NCBI RefSeq assembly: GCF_001949145.1
Contig: NW_019091571.1
Coordinates: forward strand, 207,416-271,415
Direction of reading: 5' to 3'
Origin: Acanthaster planci
Taxonomy: Eukaryota > Echinodermata > Asteroidea > Valvatida > Acanthasteridae
Length of the DNA: 64,000 nucleotides
The position numbers were made by a program, and so were the translations under genes. A model generated the notes under the pieces. It was not told the origin of the DNA and made no database searches. It was given only the letters and a program-made list of their open reading frames with translations. Below are positions 25,001 through 34,784 of this stretch, piece by piece. How positions within the stretch are numbered: the first letter of the stretch is position 1; every line of letters starts with the position of its first letter.

Positions 25001-26108
25001 CAGAGAGATGCACGCTATTTACCTCCGTCTGGCATCCATATGCCTCCAGGATGGAGAGGTGAGTGGTTGTCTTTAATACCCTGAGGCCCGAGTCTTGGTT
25101 TAAGTTAAAAGTGCCCAACTTTTTGTTGAGATAACTAGTTTTTACTATAACCTTTCACATTGGTTTTAATGTTAACAGTTTGAGAAAGCCAAGAATGTTT
25201 TCCTGTTAGCCTGCAAGCATTCTCCATCTTGTATCTCCTGGCTTGGTGTTGGCATTGCCTGCTACAGGGTGAGTACAGATTGAATCTGTTTCACCGTCAG
25301 ACCTGAAATTATGATCACAGTGTTACTAAAAACCTACTTGGGTTATAACAACCGTTGCTTCAGTCTCAGTATGTACAGGATCAGGATTTGACCTGAAAAC
25401 TATACATGAAATGATTATAAATACAACAAAAGTTGCTGTGCATGAAAGTGTTAATTAGTCAATTAGATGGCACTGGTTCCTCAGCAACAGCTTCAACTCA
25501 TACAGTTCAAAATCTCACATCTTAGCTTGGAATGGAACCACACATGGCAGTACTTTCTGTCTTACCGAGTCCTACAAAAGAATCTGAGTTGTTGGCAGTG
25601 CAACAGGTTTTGTGAGATCATACGACATGAATATCAAAAGCCTTGAAAAAGTTTCATGAACACCCATTAGCCAATCAGTTGTTACGTTCTCCTGGTACCC
25701 AGGATAAATTTTGTGCAAAGGGTACCAGGTAGAATCGACCAGTGGTTGATGAATGCTCATTGATCAATCTTAGCCCTTCATGAATGTCAGTCAAATTGTG
25801 TGAGTCCTGGGTAGGGTGGGCTTTATTATACAGTTGTACATTCAGGCCTGTTGGTTTGCCCCCTCTTTTTTCATCAGCTTGGGGAGTTATCAGAGGCAGA
25901 AGATGCCCTGTGTGAAGCCAACATTCTCAACAACAGTGACCCTGAGGTATGGGGCTACCTATCCCTGGTCTGTCTCCACACGGACCGTCAGCTGGAGGCG
26001 GAGCAAGCCTACAAGTATGCCCTCAAGGTTGGCCTTAAGAATGAGGATCTCCTCAAAGAGATCCACAAGACCCAGGAGCAGGTGGGCTTTGGCAACCCCC
26101 AATTCTAG
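1033..26108 (+). CDS. CFAP70: Cilia- and flagella-associated protein 70 (TTC18), complete, 25 coding exons
   Basis: Axonemal protein, reported near the outer dynein arm base and needed for ciliary and sperm motility. Exons: 1033-1107, 2461-2647, 3136-3317, 4563-4739, 5434-5561, 6003-6057, 6643-6737, 7292-7379, 7862-7931, 8643-8704, 9301-9450, 10786-10964, 11842-11964, 13000-13132, 13790-13861, 14271-14456, 15579-15659, 16528-16696, 17300-17470, 19082-19222, 23668-23849, 24309-24461, 24897-25058, 25179-25268, 25878-26108. All are GT-AG with matching phases; total 3342 nt, 1113 aa. Recognised blocks are [14 protein letters not shown] (exon 3), EAAYSVPET (exon 4), [16 protein letters not shown] (exon 9), [14 protein letters not shown] (exon 14) and the C-terminus VGFGNPQF. 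The N-terminal ~380 residues are C2-like. Lys/Glu- and Pro/Ser-rich linkers follow (residues ~374-440 and ~740-890). TPR units lie around 630-740 and 903-1113. A 4.4-kb intron precedes exon 21; an extra small phase 1-1 exon there cannot be excluded. Confidence 0.96.
3540..3720 (+). mobile_element. tRNA-derived SINE-like sequence in CFAP70 intron 3
   Basis: A clear RNA polymerase III B-box (GGGTTCGATTCC, 3599-3610) lies downstream of a weak A-box-like stretch near 3566. It is followed by a tail with GGTTTTCCAATTTTCCTCC, a motif style common after the tRNA head of invertebrate SINEs. It does not fold as an intact tRNA by eye, so a decayed SINE is more likely than a functional tRNA. Borders are approximate. 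Confidence 0.45.
3838..4090. mobile_element. MITE with ~45-bp terminal inverted repeats (TGTGACC family)
   Basis: The left end begins TGTGACCCGCTCTGTG and the right end is its near-perfect reverse complement over about 45 bp (TGTGACCCACTCTGTG on the minus strand). Both arms run through AAAATGAGTCTTAA to GCCAGAGCCACT. The 253-bp element has no coding capacity. The target duplication is unclear. Its terminal pattern matches the element at 26683-27071. Confidence 0.8.
6774..6832. mobile_element. 59-bp TTAA-flanked hairpin element
   Basis: TTAA + CCCTAACACTCCTCAG pairs with CTGAGGAGGGTTAGGG-like sequence + TTAA across a loop containing CAACAGGTGAAG. It is just downstream of CFAP70 exon 7. A near copy is at 56292-56347. 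TTAA target sites and CCC termini are the signature of piggyBac-type insertions; the element is far too short to encode anything. Confidence 0.65.
8831..9260. mobile_element. 430-bp foldback element with ~130-bp arms in CFAP70 intron 10
   Basis: Sequence from AGTTCAGAATTGGCATGACT (8831) to about 8967 is repeated in reverse complement at about 9110-9260. The arms share blocks for GGGGTATACCAAG, TGCAAAATGCAAGACCAAT and GGCATGTTTCTG. A non-repeated, A/T-rich centre of about 140 bp separates them. No protein is encoded. It sits just upstream of the branch-point region of exon 11. Confidence 0.8.
9451..10785 (+). other. CFAP70 intron 11, no recognisable feature
   Basis: This 1.3-kb intron has normal GTGAGA and CCCCAG ends. 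I see no RNA gene, repeat family or extra exon in it. Confidence 0.6.
11100..11300 (+). mobile_element. tRNA-derived SINE in CFAP70 intron 12
   Basis: An A-box (TAGCCCAGTGG, 11110-11120) and a B-box (GGTTCGAATCC, 11152-11162) lie 31 bp apart in the order of a tRNA-type Pol III promoter. The sequence between them cannot form a proper anticodon arm. A tail containing CTCTCTCCTCCCAG follows. This is best read as a SINE; the 3' border is approximate. Confidence 0.6.
12150..12398. mobile_element. MITE with imperfect inverted ends in CFAP70 intron 13
   Basis: ATGGGTGATTCCAGAAATTA at the left pairs with TAATTTTTGGAATTACTCAT at the right. Inside these, GTGTCCCCGTTACATCTGAC pairs with GTCAGATGTGACGGGGACAC. 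The element is about 249 bp and non-coding. Target duplication not resolved. Confidence 0.7.
17987..18387. mobile_element. hAT-type palindromic MITE with 8-bp target duplication
   Basis: The 401-bp element is almost one continuous palindrome with arms near 200 bp. Termini are CAGTGTTGTAGTCGAGTAC and, on the minus strand, CAGTGATGTAGTCGAGTAC. The centre is a tight palindrome (AAAGTACTCGG ... CCGAGTACTTT, about 18170-18212). It is flanked by a perfect 8-bp duplication CTCAAAAG (17979-17986 and 18388-18395). CAGTG ends plus 8-bp duplications are hAT hallmarks. It lies in CFAP70 intron 19 and has no coding capacity. Confidence 0.92.
18573..18614. repeat. Short TTAA-bounded hairpin, possible decayed TTAA element
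   Basis: TTAACCCTCTTCCAACCAG is followed by CCTGACA and TTGGTTGAGAGATTAA, giving an imperfect 42-bp hairpin with TTAA at both ends. It resembles the better elements at 6774, 22358 and 59043, but its size makes chance possible. Confidence 0.35.
18785..19081 (+). repeat. Long pyrimidine-rich tract before CFAP70 exon 20
   Basis: About 300 bp ending at the exon 20 acceptor is strongly C/T-biased, with many CCCACCC/CTGCCC/CTCCGCCC-like blocks and a run of ten C (TTACCCCCCCCCCACTG). It opens several frames by composition alone; these are not genes. It may act as an extended polypyrimidine tract or form a non-B structure. Confidence 0.6.
21790..21866 (-). mobile_element. tRNA-derived SINE head, minus strand
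   Basis: On the minus strand the sequence reads GGGCTGGATAGCTCAGTTGG, with a perfect A-box, and then GGTGCAAATCC as a B-box-like element one step from GGTTCGAATCC. The 5' half looks like a tRNA, but the B-box and acceptor stem are degraded and there is no matching 3' acceptor strand. A SINE head or tRNA pseudogene is likelier than a working tRNA. The A/T-rich tail toward 21740 may be the SINE 3' end. Confidence 0.6.
22358..23001. mobile_element. piggyBac-like non-autonomous element with TTAA duplications
   Basis: The ends are TTAACCCTCAAAGAGCC and its exact reverse complement GGCTCTTTGAGGGTTAA. Next to each end is a G- or C-run with GATTCTGCCCCCC. TTAA at both borders (22358-22361, 22998-23001) and CCC termini fit piggyBac-type transposition. 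The 644-bp interior is A/T-rich and has no transposase. Confidence 0.85.
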
Positions 26109-26505
26109 ACCCTCCTCCTATGTCATTCCTCCACCCACCCACATCCTTTGGAAATGACAAACAGCTTGTACGTTGTGGGCTTGTAAGTTGGGAGTATGGT
26201 GGTAAGACTTGACTTAACCAAACACACTTGGCTTTTACCCTCCTCTAGTTAAACTTTCGCTCCCATTTCCTGTGAGGCTCCACCCATTCTAGCCCCGCCT
26301 CCAATTTCCTCTGAGCCACACCCCCAGGCCAAAAAACCCCTCTTTTTTATATTTGTAGCATCATCTACACTGTAGATAATTATATTTTTAAGTCTATTAT
26401 CAATTTGCAATAGCATGAGGCAGTTGATATCTTTGTATGGACACAAGAATGCAACATGTAAATACATGTGAGATTTTTCTTATTTCAGGATTTTTCAGTC
26501 GTAGA

Positions 26506-26543
26506 AATAAATTCCGTCCAAAATAACTTTCCATACTAATAAA
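26506..26543 (+). terminator. CFAP70: Candidate CFAP70 polyadenylation signals
   Basis: Two AATAAA hexamers occur 398 and 430 bases after the CFAP70 stop codon (26506-26511 and 26538-26543). They are the first canonical signals downstream. Without transcript data neither can be confirmed, and A/T-rich DNA produces such hexamers by chance. Confidence 0.35.
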
Positions 26544-26682
26544 ATTGCCATTCATTCAATTGGAGTTTGCTATTGCATAAGGTTGTTGATATGTTTGTAT
26601 GGACACAAGAAAGTAGTGTGTGTAAATATTAGTAAGATTTTCCTTATTCAAAGGTTTGTCAAATTTTTAGAAATCATGTACT

Positions 26683-27071
26683 TGTGACCTGGCACCACAA
26701 AATGAGCTGAAAGTCAGAATTTTCAGAAATTGAGATACTGGTGTTTTGAAGTCAGCAGAAAGAGAGCTTTCTAATTGTACATACATAGAATGCTGAGCGT
26801 AAAAGTATTAAGTGACAATGTGACATAATTATGGCCGATTGGCATCTCTATTTCCAACATTGTTTCAACATTTCTGACCAGGCACAAACACTGCTGACAT
26901 CAAAATTGCTGTGAAACTCCTTCAAAATATTTGGAATTAACCAGGCGATGGGTTACTCTGTCTAAATATTGCAAAACCCCAAATTTTCCTCCACTTCAAT
27001 ATGACTTTGAACCCTCAAAATAGTAAAGTGCAGGATGCGACTTTACTCTCAGTTTGTCATGACAGGTCACA
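26683..27071. mobile_element. MITE of the TGTGACC family
   Basis: The left end TGTGACCTGGCACCACAAAA is mirrored by minus-strand TGTGACCTGTCATGACAAAC at the right; arms match at roughly three quarters of positions over about 35 bp. The left 24 bp aligns without gaps to the end of the element at 3838, sharing TGTGACC at the tip and AAAATGAG inside. The 389-bp body is non-coding. Confidence 0.6.
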
Positions 27072-30000
27072 TTTGTATTTTTCCTAATTTTTCGAACAAA
27101 ACCATCCAAAATGACTTTCTACATTAATAATATATCATTTGTTGAATTGATGGTGTACACTATTGGATTGATCGAACATTTTTGAATCGTTAATTTTCAT
27201 CAAGTCTTGGAACTGAAAAAAAAATTTTAAAGTAAAAGAAAAACAAGACGTGAAAGAACATTTTTCAGTGCCTTGGAATGCATTCCATTCGAATGGTCAA
27301 TAGATATTTCCCCATTGGAAGACTGAAACAAGTTGAGGAATGGAAAACAGTTTTTATTGAGAACATCTGTAAATCTTGCATCATTTTATTCTGTTCTTAT
27401 CTTCCAAAGGTCACCAAGCCTGTTTAACATTACTACACCACCCTGAATTTGGAATAAGGTTGAGACAATACTATACTTAAAACGTGTGTTCAGGATTATT
27501 GTTACAAACATGAATTTCTCTTGTGATAGTTTTGCAATTCATATCGTAACAAACCACTTTACAAAGTGTGAAAATTCTCTGTTCTCACTTTAAGGTATTT
27601 CTCAACTGATGTATGAAGTTGAATTAATTTGTATCTGTATGGAAACAAAACACATAACACTTACCTATTTGCGGCAGCATATGATATTTTATTCCATCAG
27701 TAAACCAAAACATAATTGTTTTGTCCAAATCTTCACTTCTTTGTCAGCAAAACTTCAGGAACATTGTTTTTGGTGGAGAACTGTAAATGGTTGTGATGAT
27801 CTGCAAGTGAATTTATGTGAAAAGAGCTTTGGTCGGTCTGACGTCAGTGTTACTGTACATAAATTATTTAATTACTGTTTGCTGATTGAAAATAAAGTTA
27901 TGGAGTTTGTTTCAAGAGCCGCCAAAGAAGAAAAGTCATTTCCTTACAGCTTTTCACCCGCTTCAAAATTTTAAACTAGTAGCTTGGTTGTTATTTATTT
28001 ATTTGAAAAGTGTCAGGCAAGTTTGCCAAACTGAGTTTGGAAGTGCTTATTAAAAAAAGTTGACTTAGCAGAATATAAATTCACATATTTCATACCTGGT
28101 GGAACATTGCTTGTTCCAAGAGCGATGCTTCCTTTTTTTTGCAATGAAATAATGACAGTGAAAATCGCCCGTATTTTGCTTACACACCATACGACTGCTT
28201 GGCCTCTGTGTTTGGAGACACCAGGCCTATCTCCCTGGAGAGGTGTAGACGGTAAACGTAGACTAGTAGCATGGAGGAAGGAGGGAAAGACGGACTTTTG
28301 TTTTCTCTTTTTCAAGCGCATGCTGTTTTAGCGACATTTGAGAGTCCAGAGTTCAGTGTGCGCGCAGGTCAAACATTCCCTGCATTTGGGGGTTGCGTTT
28401 GGGAAGTTCCCATCGTTCAAGTTCTTCTTTTTTTTTGGTGGTCTTCGTGCTTTCTTTTGTCCGTATCGATTGTTGGTCATACCTGCCTGCTTACTATGCG
28501 GAAGCTGAACGCGTTGGCCAGTTGTCTGGGTTTTGTCTGTTCCAATAACGATTGTACCATTTTCGGGGGGGGGGGGAATGGTCTGTTTAAAATTGTCAGT
28601 ACATGTGATATATGGGGTAATCTGAAATCATGTGCTTAGCAAGCAATGTTTATACGTACGAACAAAATTTCTGCTGTTGTACTGGAATCAGAATTCTTAC
28701 TCTTTTCCTTTTGCAATCTTGCGACAACCGTCAGATTGGATACTGCAGCATTACCATCGTTGGAAGTCCCGCACCAGAAACCCTTTCCCCCATACACGTA
28801 GGCCTTCTTACATGAACTTGAACCTCAGAGATCGTACGAATTCCCTCCTAAGTCAGAATGAGATATGCTGAGCTTGTTCCAGTTGGCAGTTATATGACTG
28901 TCGACAAGTGAGAGATTTCGAGTGAAAGGTATTTACATTAAACGCGTTTTTCATACCGATCTCGCACCCCCCGGGAAAATGAAAACTGTTAAAAAGCGGG
29001 GGGGGGGGGAAGAGTTGAAAGGGTTGACATGCAGTCAGCAATTTGCAACAACAAACCTCAGAAGGACCCGCAGTCACTGTTAATGGTTTATCAGTACCTT
29101 GCTGATGAATGCTGCTTTGATCCCCCTCAAAATGGAACCCCCCCCCTGGAAATAAGGTCTTCCCCTCCTAGAAATAAATTCTCGTGACGCCCGTGATTAT
29201 GGTCACCCCACAGCAGGGAAGTACACAATGGTTCAATTTACACGTAAAAGGCCTATTTAACAAAGAACGTCAGCGAGGGGGAAACCCCCTGTTTTCACCA
29301 GTCACCATTCTCTTGTTGGAGAGTGCATTCATGCGTGAACGGGCAGAAAATGCATTTTTATCCTCCTGTTCACATTAAAGAAATAAAGATGATCGCCATT
29401 TAAAGGCTTGTCTAACCTATCTATGCGGTCTATCTCTTGAAATGGTTCATTTAGCAACCCTTGCCTACTGCTGTGGATTGTGGCAAGGCATTCGCTCCAG
29501 AGTTTGTATTCAGTTAGAAACCGATGAAATGAGGTCAGTGATGCTTTCGGCCTCGTCGTTTTCCTGAGGACAGATAAAATTTACGTCTTCGTTGCATTGT
29601 CCCTTCTCGGTAAGTTTCCTTGATTTTCATACATTACTGCTGCACAGTATGGCCAGGAACGACTTTCCAAGGATTATCTAAACGGACAGCGATATTATTT
29701 CATCCTACTGAGGGCGTTAAAACAGACTTCAACGCAGCTTTAACTCATTGTTGCTGAGTCATTTTTCTTGCTTTCGCAATACACACTAATGTGCAAGGTC
29801 ATGCATTTCACATATGGCGACTTTTTCAAAGACTACAGGCACACCCAGAAAATTTTTCCGCGCTTGATTTTGTTGATACCGAGAGTAAAAAATACTTCTT
29901 TTGTCATGTATTGAATTACCTTTCTGTTCTAAAGTCTAATAACCCGACTGCTCTACACATTTATTTCAAAAAGCAACCAACAAACAAAACTCCCAATATA

Positions 30001-31298
30001 CAAACAAATGAAAAGGTTGGTAGATTGGGACTCCAGTGGTACGTTAACAGTCTGTCAACCCGCAGAGCTACAAACCATACGGTCAACCGTAGTATCGAGG
30101 GGTAATCTGTCACCAACAAGACAAGGCGGCTTTCTTAGGCACTCATCTTTGACGGCTTCGTCTCCGTCTCATCAGGTTGTCTCTAAAATTGATCCCCGAA
30201 TGCAGGCCTTCAGTGTTGCATGTCGTTTCATGTTCCAGTGCACGATCTGACTTATTACGGAAACTAGCAACTCCAAAGCCAGGGTGTGAAAAGCAAAACA
30301 TTGGAAAACCGCCACTGATCAACATAAATTAATAATGTAAATTCTTATGTTTACCTCCATGCTAATATCAATCAGTGAAGCGGGGGCCGGGGTGCTTGGG
30401 AGTGCACGCCCCCGGAAGTGATTTAGGGTAGCAACAATACATTTTGCTCACTTTTTTCTGCAGGCTTCATACATTTCTTCAGTGTACCAAAATTATTTTA
30501 CATCCCATGTAGTTAGTTTATATGTATGAAAAAAATGTAAAACTTCCAAACTTAGCCATGTTTTCCTGGACAACGAGGGGCGCTATTCCAGTGATGTCAT
30601 CCAGGGGAGACATAATTCAGTGCATAGGTGATCCATTCACATTGTTAACCTAAAATTCATCTACTGAAAATACTGCACGTACGTATGGAGATGGGCAAGT
30701 GTCTTTTTCCTTTGGTATAACACAAATTTGAAAGCTGCAAATACACAGCCATATGAGTTGATTCTTGTACTCTAAGGACATGTAATACACTATAAAAAGA
30801 TTGACATCGACTGGTGCCTACAAAAAAAGTGCCCTGTAGCGTGTGAAGAATTTTCCTACAGCTTTATCCACAGGGAATGTTTCCACACAGCCAACTTCAC
30901 ATGACCTTCGTAACTGTCCCATGCAAACTCTCGTTAGGCTGTCGAAGTCGTGCCCAGTTTACACTTGTGAACAGGAAAGTGTCACTGTCATGGTCGAGTG
31001 ACTTCATTTCAAAGAAACGCAGTTATCACATAAAAGTGGTTAAATGTTTCGTGACCAGCACCCGCACCTTCGACAAACCACATAGATTCCGCCTGCACTT
31101 ACGGTGGATTTCAAAGGAAGCTTCGTAGCGTCTGTAAGACTATCAAATTATGCCGATAAGGACGCAACATAGCAGGGAAAAAGCTTATATCAGTTTTGTG
31201 GACTAACATTAGGATAGACGTCCTAAACAGCCAGAGCGGACCGGCAATCAAACCAGTACTTCGCGGATCCGGATCAGTCAATCGGCCGACTGCCTGTC

Positions 31299-34200
31299 AT
31301 GGTGACTACCTGCACACACACGCGGAGATTTACGCCCAGTGGAGTATGGTTTCTAACTCTATTCGCATCTTTCTGTGTAAGTTTATTTTTGGAGTTTAAA
31401 TTGTTGACATCTGCAACCTTAAAATTTTTTTGTTGTAATCACGGTTTGTGAAAGTAATACTTACTTCTGCTTCTGCTTCGTACGTACTGCGCAAACTCCC
31501 TCAAGAGGGTTGTAAACGCGCAGGAAAGACGACACGACGTCAAGACAACGGGGACGCCAACATCAAAAAGCAAGCAAACAAAAACCCAAACAAAACGCAT
31601 CCAAGGGGGTAGATTTGTCCTTTTTACTGTGGCTTCACAAGAAAGGGGACTTTTTAAAGAGATTACCCGGAAATCAAAAAGATGATTGCTATTTTTGAAT
31701 CTAGCTTTGAGATTGGTTGATATTGCTGTAACTTGAAAAGTGAATCCTGATCCTGGCAATTGGCATGGTCTGTGATTTGTTCAGATTTAGCCGGCTAAAA
31801 ATACTGAAGTTGGCTTTCTTTATAAGACTTTGTTATGAGTTGTCTTAAGTTGTCTTCTGGCGAACTTGACTGCTTGTTCCTATTAAGGCCCTACACCGCA
31901 ATAAAATGGCAACGTTATTAACACAGTCAGTCGGCATTGAACTATGAAATTCCACACGAATTTAGGCAGTTTTACATTTTGTTTTGCAGATTGCAAGTAT
32001 TGCTGCAGATATTGTATTGTTCGGATGCACGCGGGACGATAACTCTGACTGTGGAACAGTATACTGTAATGGAACCTTCTACGACACAAACTGTACCCAA
32101 ATCCGAAATCCCCCCAGTTTCACGGTTACATTACCTAGTATCTTAAGTTCTTGTGAAAGCATGACTATCACAGTGGAGCCCACAACAACACCAGAACCCA
32201 CGGCAACACAGGAAACCACAACAACACCAGAACCTACGACAACACCAGAACCCACAACAACACCAGAACCCACGGCAACACAGGAAACCACAACAACACC
32301 GGAACCCACAACAACACCGGAACCCACAACAACACCAGAGCCAACGACAGCACCGGAACTTACGACAATACCAGAGCCAACAACAACACCAGAACCCACG
32401 GCAACACAGGAAACCACAACACCAGAGCCAACGACAACACCAGGACCCACGACAACACCAGAACCCACAACAACACCAGAACCCACGGCAACACAGGAAA
32501 CCACAGCAACACGGGAACCCACAACAACACCAGAGCCAACGACAGCACCGGAACCACGACAACACCAGAACCAACAACAACACCAGAACCCACGACAACA
32601 CCAGAACCCACAACAACACCAGAACCCACGGCAACACAGGAAACCACAACAACACCGGAACCCACAACAACACCAGAGCCAACGACAGCACCGGAACCCA
32701 CAACAACACCAGAACCCACGGCAACACAGGAAGCTAGGACAGCACCGGAACTCACAACAACACCAGAACCCACGGCAACACAGGAAGCTACAACAACACC
32801 GGAACCCACAACAACACCAGAGCTAACGACAACACCAGAACCCACGACAACACCAGAACCAACAACAACACCAGAACCCACAACATCACCAGGACTCACA
32901 ACAACACCAGGATCCACAACAACACCAGAATCTATAACAGCCCCGAATCCAACGACAACCTTAGAATCAGCAACACGTGTACAAACGACGACACACTTTC
33001 TTACAACACTACAACCCACAACAACACGAGAACCAAAAACGACAATGCGATCCACAACTACCTCTGTTCCAACAACAATCCAACCTACAACACCAAAGTC
33101 CGCAACATCACCAAAACCTACAACAACACTAAAACCCACAGCAACATCAGGACCCACGACAAGCCCAAATCTAATAATAACACCAAATACTACAACGACT
33201 CCTGGACTCACAGCAGGAGAACCCACAACGCTTACATCCAGAACCGAAACTGTTACAACGCCGCTTGTTCCAGCTCCGTCCAGCACTGCAATTATGGTTT
33301 CCTCATCGCCAACATCAACAAGCATTCCAAATGATACAGTCAATGAGCTAACTCGTAAGTTCCAATGAATCTTTTTTTTTTTTGATTATGGTTTATTCAA
33401 GAAATGTTTTACCACTTTGGTCTGGTCGGTTGCGTCATCTTTATAAATCAAATACTACGGTTGGTCCAATTCGAACAAAAAAGGTCATCGGAAGTGTCAG
33501 CAAGCTCTTGTCAATAAGTGGGCACAGTTTCGTTGAGGAATTCGAAAAGTCCATTATACCTAAAAGATGGGAGGGATGGACGGGTATGGTTAATAGACCA
33601 GTTCACCAATAAATTCTAATATATGTGCGCTTGCGCCTAAATGCTTAATGGAGGCAACGAGCCCGGACGGCCCATTGAAAGTTTACAGGAGCACAAAATC
33701 TGAACTTTTTCCGAAGACAAACGTGAAAAATGGTGCAGAAGAAGAGAGAAAATGACGTTGGAATTTGTGCCCCTGTACATTTTCAATGGGCCGCTCAAAG
33801 TTGTTGCTTCCACTTGCCATTTATGCGCACATAAATTATAATTTATTAGTGAACCGGTATATTCTTCGTGGGGTTGTGGAATTAGTAAAATTACACCTGT
33901 TATCTGGCGAAGCATTGAACGTTTTTGCAAGCAGTGACTTAAGTGAAAGCCTCAATTGTCTTCCCATCATTCCCTCCGTCCTCTTTCAGCCGAGGAAAAA
34001 GCAGGAATTGGTCTTGCAGTGGTAGCTGTTGTCGTGTTTGCGATGATATATACGGGACTTGGAGCAATGTTTTTGGTGTCAAAATTGTAAGTATAGGCCT
34101 ATTTTTTTCCATGTTGGCAGGGGCCACTGTTTCGGCAAGGGGCCGATACATTCAAGTGGGGATTTCGTGTAACATTTCCGGTCGGCCTATGTCTGAAGGG

Positions 34201-34784
34201 GAAGAGTTTTAAAAACCATCCTTCTCTCACGTTATTCATAAAAAGTCTCTATCTTTGTTTTTGTTGTTTTGGGGATGGGTATGGGTACATGGCTCGCACA
34301 ACATCCAGAATCGTTTGTAATTGAATGCCATCAGCAGTGTCATGAGATGAGCGGGTTTGGTTCGTTCATTTTTACGCAGTTAATTTATTAACCAGTTTAT
34401 TTCTTCACCAACTGTTTTTATTCCAACAGCGCTTCGCCCCCTGCACCAATTTCACCCAACGAGACATCGCAGGTAAGCGTTCGATCTCTTGACTAAGCAA
34501 AATTTGGTGCCAGCTGATTTAGAACCGAAGCGACATCTTACAGTAGAATGTAGAAAGGGGAGAGCTTTCAAACAAACTTTAGGTTACCAAGGAAGTTTAG
34601 TTTTAAAAAAATCCCAATCAAAATACTGTTTGTTGTTTTTCTGTACAAAAGAATCGAGCCGCAGGCAACTCACTCTTTTGTTTTGTGTCCTAACATCCAG
34701 AACTTTACAAGACTTCCTCTGGATTTTCAACGGGGCAACGGACCTGGCCAGAATTTGCTATGGAGGCCGGATAATTTCGCCTGA
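31299..34784 (+). CDS. Mucin-like type I membrane protein, copy A (frameshifted in repeat)
   Basis: Unrecognised family. Exons: 31299-31376, 31990-33354, 33990-34086, 34430-34472, 34701-34784. Exon 1 gives a leader with hydrophobic VWFLTLFASF. Exon 2 starts with a Cys module (FGC-x7-C-GTVYC-NGT-x5-C, then NPPSF) and runs into a long TTPEPT-type Thr/Pro/Glu repeat, expected to be densely O-glycosylated. Exon 3 encodes the membrane helix (GLAVVAVVVFAMIYTGLGAM). Exons 4-5 encode a short tail ending NLLWRPDNFA. A missing base near 32551-32556 shifts the frame inside the repeat. With it the read would stop at 32826, but after it the Thr/Pro frame stays open to 33354 in the phase the paralogues use. 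Assembly error, allele or new pseudogene cannot be told apart; intact length would be about 555 aa. The start exon is less certain than the rest. Confidence 0.75.
32170..32960 (+). repeat. TTPEPT-coding minisatellite in gene A exon 2
   Basis: An 18-bp period (ACACCAGAACCCACAACA and variants) encodes Thr-Pro-Glu-Pro-Thr-Thr, interspersed with a variant coding ATQETT. There are roughly 40 units, decaying after 32930. The opposite strand is open for 327 codons as a composition artefact. Such arrays are length-polymorphic, and array size in an assembly may be wrong. Confidence 0.9.
33618..33837. mobile_element. Foldback element in gene A intron 2
   Basis: TATATGTGCGC...GGCCCATTGAAAGT...ACAGGAGCACAAA on the left is mirrored at the right by reverse complements (GCGCACATAAA, TTTCAATGGGCC, TTTGTGCCCCTGTA). 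Arms are about 80-90 bp with mismatches, total about 220 bp, non-coding. Confidence 0.65.

Larger units (their letters stand above)
26407..27160. repeat. Diverged tandem duplication interrupted by a MITE
   Basis: A block starting near 26407 contains GATATCTTTGTATGGACACA and later GTCCAAAATAACTTTC. It is followed by a second copy from about 26567 (GATATGTTTGTATGGACACA). The second copy is broken at 26683 and resumes after 27071 with ATCCAAAATGACTTTC. The unit is about 155-160 bp. Copies are clearly diverged, so the duplication is old. Confidence 0.5.
26109..31298. other. Intergenic region between CFAP70 and mucin-like gene A
   Basis: The first part is CFAP70 3' UTR followed by a diverged tandem duplication carrying a MITE. 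From 27.2 to 31.3 kb I see no gene, RNA or repeat family. It has A/T-rich DNA, G runs at 28566 and 28997 and scattered short open frames that show no codon or family signal. Confidence 0.55.

Noticed and set aside
28271-28639. 122-codon frame between CFAP70 and gene A
   Set aside because: Crosses a G13 run, has no recognisable domain, and nothing like the signal, Cys or tail modules of the nearby family.
32079-33343. Long minus-strand open frames (147-327 codons) of Val/Gly/Cys/Leu repeats
   Set aside because: They are the antisense of the Thr/Pro mucin repeat, open because the repeat period is a multiple of three; no splice sites or family match.
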